Assembly: GCF_037450285.1 (NCBI RefSeq)
Contig: NZ_JAQISN010000001.1
Location: 2,728,001 to 2,792,000, forward strand
Reading direction: 5' to 3'
DNA: 64,000 nt
From: Erwinia sp. SLM-02
GTDB lineage: Bacteria; Pseudomonadota; Gammaproteobacteria; Enterobacterales; Enterobacteriaceae
Shown: piece by piece, positions 61,816 through 64,000 of the stretch
Numbering within the stretch: the first letter of the stretch is position 1
Layout: each line of letters starts with the position of its first letter
Notes under the pieces: model-generated
What the model saw: only the letters and a program-made list of their open reading frames with translations
Databases searched by the model: none
What the model was told of the DNA's origin: nothing
Translations under genes and position numbers: made by a program

Positions 61816-62546
61816 TAGCGACGCGCTTCCCGCATCAGCTGCTTCATCTCTTTAACCGCGTCCGCCAGCCCGCTGAACACCGCACGGCCAATAATCGCAT
61901 GACCGATGTTCAGCTCGTACATTTCCGGCAGCACGGCAATCGGCTGGACGTTATGATAGGTTAGACCATGACCGGCATTGACCTTCAGCCCCTTGCCTGC
62001 CGCATAGGTTGCCGCTTCGGCAATACGCGCCAGCTCGGCATCGCGCGCCGGACCTTCTGCTGCTTCGGCATAGGCACCGGTATGGATTTCAATATAAGGC
62101 GCACCGGAAGCCACGGCGGCATCAATCTGCTCGCGATCGGCGTCAATAAACAGAGAAACCAGAATCCCGGCATCGTTCAGGCGCTTAACCGCTGCGGTCA
62201 CTTTATCCAGCTGACCGGCCACATCCAGTCCGCCCTCGGTGGTCACCTCTTCGCGCTTTTCCGGCACCAGGCAGCAAAAATGCGGTACGACTTCGCAGGC
62301 GATATCGATCATTTCATCCGTGACGGCCATTTCGAGGTTCATGCGGGTCTGAATGGTCTGGCGCAGGATGCGTACGTCACGATCGGTGATGTGGCGGCGG
62401 TCTTCACGCAGATGGACGGTAATGCCGTCAGCGCCCGCCTGTTCAGAGACAAAGGCGGCCTGAACCGGATCGGGATAGTGGGTGCCGCGAGCGTTGCGTA
62501 CGGTAGCAACGTGATCGATATTGACGCCTAACAGTAACTCAGCCAT
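61815..62546 (-). CDS. pdxJ: Pyridoxine 5'-phosphate synthase
   Basis: Condenses 3-amino-2-oxopropyl phosphate with DXP to PNP, last ring-forming step of vitamin B6 synthesis. 243 residues. TIM barrel with NIDHVATVRNARG, HLREDRRHI and the phosphate loop GHAIIGRAV. Part of era-recO-pdxJ-acpS. Confidence 0.97.
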   Translation of the reverse strand: MAELLLGVNIDHVATVRNARGTHYPDPVQAAFVSEQAGADGITVHLREDRRHITDRDVRILRQTIQTRMNLEMAVTDEMIDIACEVVPHFCCLVPEKREEVTTEGGLDVAGQLDKVTAAVKRLNDAGILVSLFIDADREQIDAAVASGAPYIEIHTGAYAEAAEGPARDAELARIAEAATYAAGKGLKVNAGHGLTYHNVQPIAVLPEMYELNIGHAIIGRAVFSGLADAVKEMKQLMREARR

Positions 62547-62618
62547 GGATTCCTCGGAAAATCACGAATGTTTTATCGAGTGTACAACGTTCGGCGGGCG
62601 CAGGGGTATGACCTGTCG

Positions 62619-63359
62619 CTATTCGTCTGCCGCAGGCGCGGCGTCCGCTCGTTTTCTCGGCAAAAATTGGCGAAACAGCTCGGTGCTTTTCAGCGGTCTG
62701 CCGCCAAGATAGGGTTTCAGCGCCATGCGGGTAAAACGCTTGGCCGCCCGCAGGGTATCCGCATCGGGGAACTCCCGCTGCCAGAGCGCGCGGAGCTGTC
62801 GTCCGGTAAAGCTGCGGTTGTTCACCACCAGGCTGGCGATAAACCCCTTCTCTTCCCGGTAGCTGTAGGTCATCTCATCGGCGACCTCTTCCCCGCTGCC
62901 GGCGCAGTGCATGAAATCCACGCCGTAGCCAAGATGGCCCAGCATCGCCAGTTCGAAGCGGCGCAGGGCAGGTTCCGGCGAGCCGGATGCAGCCGCCAGG
63001 GCCTGAATACAGTGCAGGTAGTCAAAGAAGAGTTCGTTAAAGGCGGTTTCGTGTTCCAGTACGCGCGAAAGCAGTTCGTTGACGTACAGGCCACAGTAGA
63101 GGGTGGTGCCGCTGAGCGGAAGCGCCAGCGAAACGGGTTCAGCGCCGCGCAGGGTTTTCACCTCGCCACGCCCTCCCCAGCGTACCAGCAGAGGCGTGAA
63201 GGGTTGCAGAGCACCCTTGAGGCTGGAACGTTTGGAGCGGGCACCTTTCGCCAGAACCCGCACCCTGCCGTACTGTTCAGAGAACAGATCGAGCAGCAGG
63301 CTGGTTTCGCTCCACGGTCGCGCGTGCAGAACAAAAGCGCGTTGCCAGCCTTCCATCAA
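62619..63359 (-). CDS. recO: DNA repair protein RecO
   Basis: Recombination mediator that works with RecR/RecF to load RecA. 246 residues (E. coli 242). OB fold at the N-terminus (AFVLHARPWSETSLLLDLFS) and helical C-terminal domain. Two bases separate it from the era stop. Confidence 0.96.
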   Translation of the reverse strand: MMEGWQRAFVLHARPWSETSLLLDLFSEQYGRVRVLAKGARSKRSSLKGALQPFTPLLVRWGGRGEVKTLRGAEPVSLALPLSGTTLYCGLYVNELLSRVLEHETAFNELFFDYLHCIQALAAASGSPEPALRRFELAMLGHLGYGVDFMHCAGSGEEVADEMTYSYREEKGFIASLVVNNRSFTGRQLRALWQREFPDADTLRAAKRFTRMALKPYLGGRPLKSTELFRQFLPRKRADAAPAADE

Positions 63360-63361
63360 AA

Positions 63362-64000
63362 TCAGAGGTCGTCAGTATAGCCCAGGCTGCGTAGGGCGCG
63401 TTCATCATCCGCCCAGCCGGACTTCACTTTAACCCACAGCTCAAGGTGCACTTTCGCCTCGAACATCTCTTCCATATCTTTACGCGCTTCCGTACCGATC
63501 ACTTTGATCTTGGCGCCTTTATTGCCGATGACCATCTTCTTCTGACCTTCACGCTCAACGAGGATCAGGCCGTTGATATCATAACCACCGCGCGCATTGG
63601 AGACGAACTGCTCGATCTCAACGGTCACCGAGTACGGCAGTTCCGCACCGAGGAAACGCATCAGCTTTTCGCGGATGATTTCGGAGGCCATAAAGCGCTG
63701 GGAACGATCGGTAACGTACTCTTCCGGGAAGTGGTGTTCCGCTTCCGGCAGCAGCTTGTGCACGATGTTGGCAATGGTATCAACATTATTGCCTTTTTCG
63801 GCCGAGATCGGCACCACGTCCATAAAGTTCATCTGCTCGCTGAGGAACTGCAGATGCGGCAGCAGGATGCTTTTATCGGTGATGTTGTCGACCTTGTTGA
63901 TCGCCAGCAGCACCGGCACCTTGTTGTCTTTCAGCTTGTTCAGCACCATTTCGTCGTCGGCGGTCCATTTGGTGCCTTCAACAACAAAGATCACCAGCTC
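63362..64000 (-). CDS. era: GTPase Era, 5' part cut by window edge
   Basis: Essential GTPase for 16S rRNA maturation and 30S assembly. The last 212 codons are present, from ELVIFVVEGTKWTADDE. The NKVD specificity motif and the KH domain (GLILVEREGQKKMVIGNKGAKIKVIG) are visible, and it ends ERALRSLGYTDDL. The P-loop lies outside the window. Confidence 0.97.
   Translation of the reverse strand, partial: ELVIFVVEGTKWTADDEMVLNKLKDNKVPVLLAINKVDNITDKSILLPHLQFLSEQMNFMDVVPISAEKGNNVDTIANIVHKLLPEAEHHFPEEYVTDRSQRFMASEIIREKLMRFLGAELPYSVTVEIEQFVSNARGGYDINGLILVEREGQKKMVIGNKGAKIKVIGTEARKDMEEMFEAKVHLELWVKVKSGWADDERALRSLGYTDDL

Overview
The window is a contiguous piece of an Enterobacterales chromosome. Gene order follows the E. 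coli guaA-to-era segment, with gene content (pilW, a long alpha-2-macroglobulin, hdc cluster) and protein divergence that best fit Erwinia/Pantoea-like Erwiniaceae; the genus is an inference from family resemblance, not a search. It opens inside guaA and closes inside era. No rRNA, tRNA, prophage, intact insertion sequence or CRISPR array was seen.

Layout. 1-4.0 kb: guaA (partial)-guaB with a PurR-type promoter, and divergent xseA. 4.0-4.8 kb: a gene-free stretch with two ~200-bp structured repeat units. 4.8-13.7 kb: an accessory block between xseA and der: a PQQ glucose/quinate-type dehydrogenase; a 631-residue chimera joining a degenerate REP-associated-tyrosine-transposase-like (Y1/HUH) domain to a degenerate histidyl-tRNA-synthetase-like domain; and, divergent from it, an operon of amino-acid antiporter, PLP histidine decarboxylase and a second complete hisS. 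13.7-23.5 kb: der, bamB, yfgM, hisS, ispG, rodZ, pilW, rlmN, ndk. 23.7-32.0 kb: pbpC and a 1992-residue alpha-2-macroglobulin. 32-39 kb: sseA, sseB, pepB, a reduced isc locus (iscR and iscS only), trmJ, suhB. 39-46.7 kb: NicO-type exporter with its DUF1007 partner, csiE, hcaT, glyA, hmp, glnB. 46.9-50.7 kb: glrR-glrG-glrK and the sRNA glmY with sigma54/sigma70 promoters and GlrR sites. 50.9-51.9 kb: repeat-rich gene-free stretch with two more repeat units and a 9-bp tandem array. 51.9-64 kb: purL, mltF, tadA, pgpC, murQ, yfhH, yfhL, acpS, pdxJ, recO, era (partial).

How it works together. The accessory block looks like a histidine-to-histamine, proton-consuming acid-stress system: the antiporter exchanges histidine for histamine, Hdc decarboxylates, and the extra HisRS may protect tRNA-His charging when histidine is drained. 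The chimera, which lacks the signature catalytic residues of both parents and is transcribed away from the operon across an AT-rich control region, is a candidate histidine/tRNA-responsive regulator; this is inference and is the most unusual object in the window. Second in interest is a family of ~200-bp intergenic elements whose stems differ in sequence between copies yet stay complementary, with GGA-containing loops, suggesting selection for structure. Third, iscU, iscA, hscB, hscA, fdx and iscX are absent between iscS and pepB, and IscS has lost the C-terminal tail that docks IscU.
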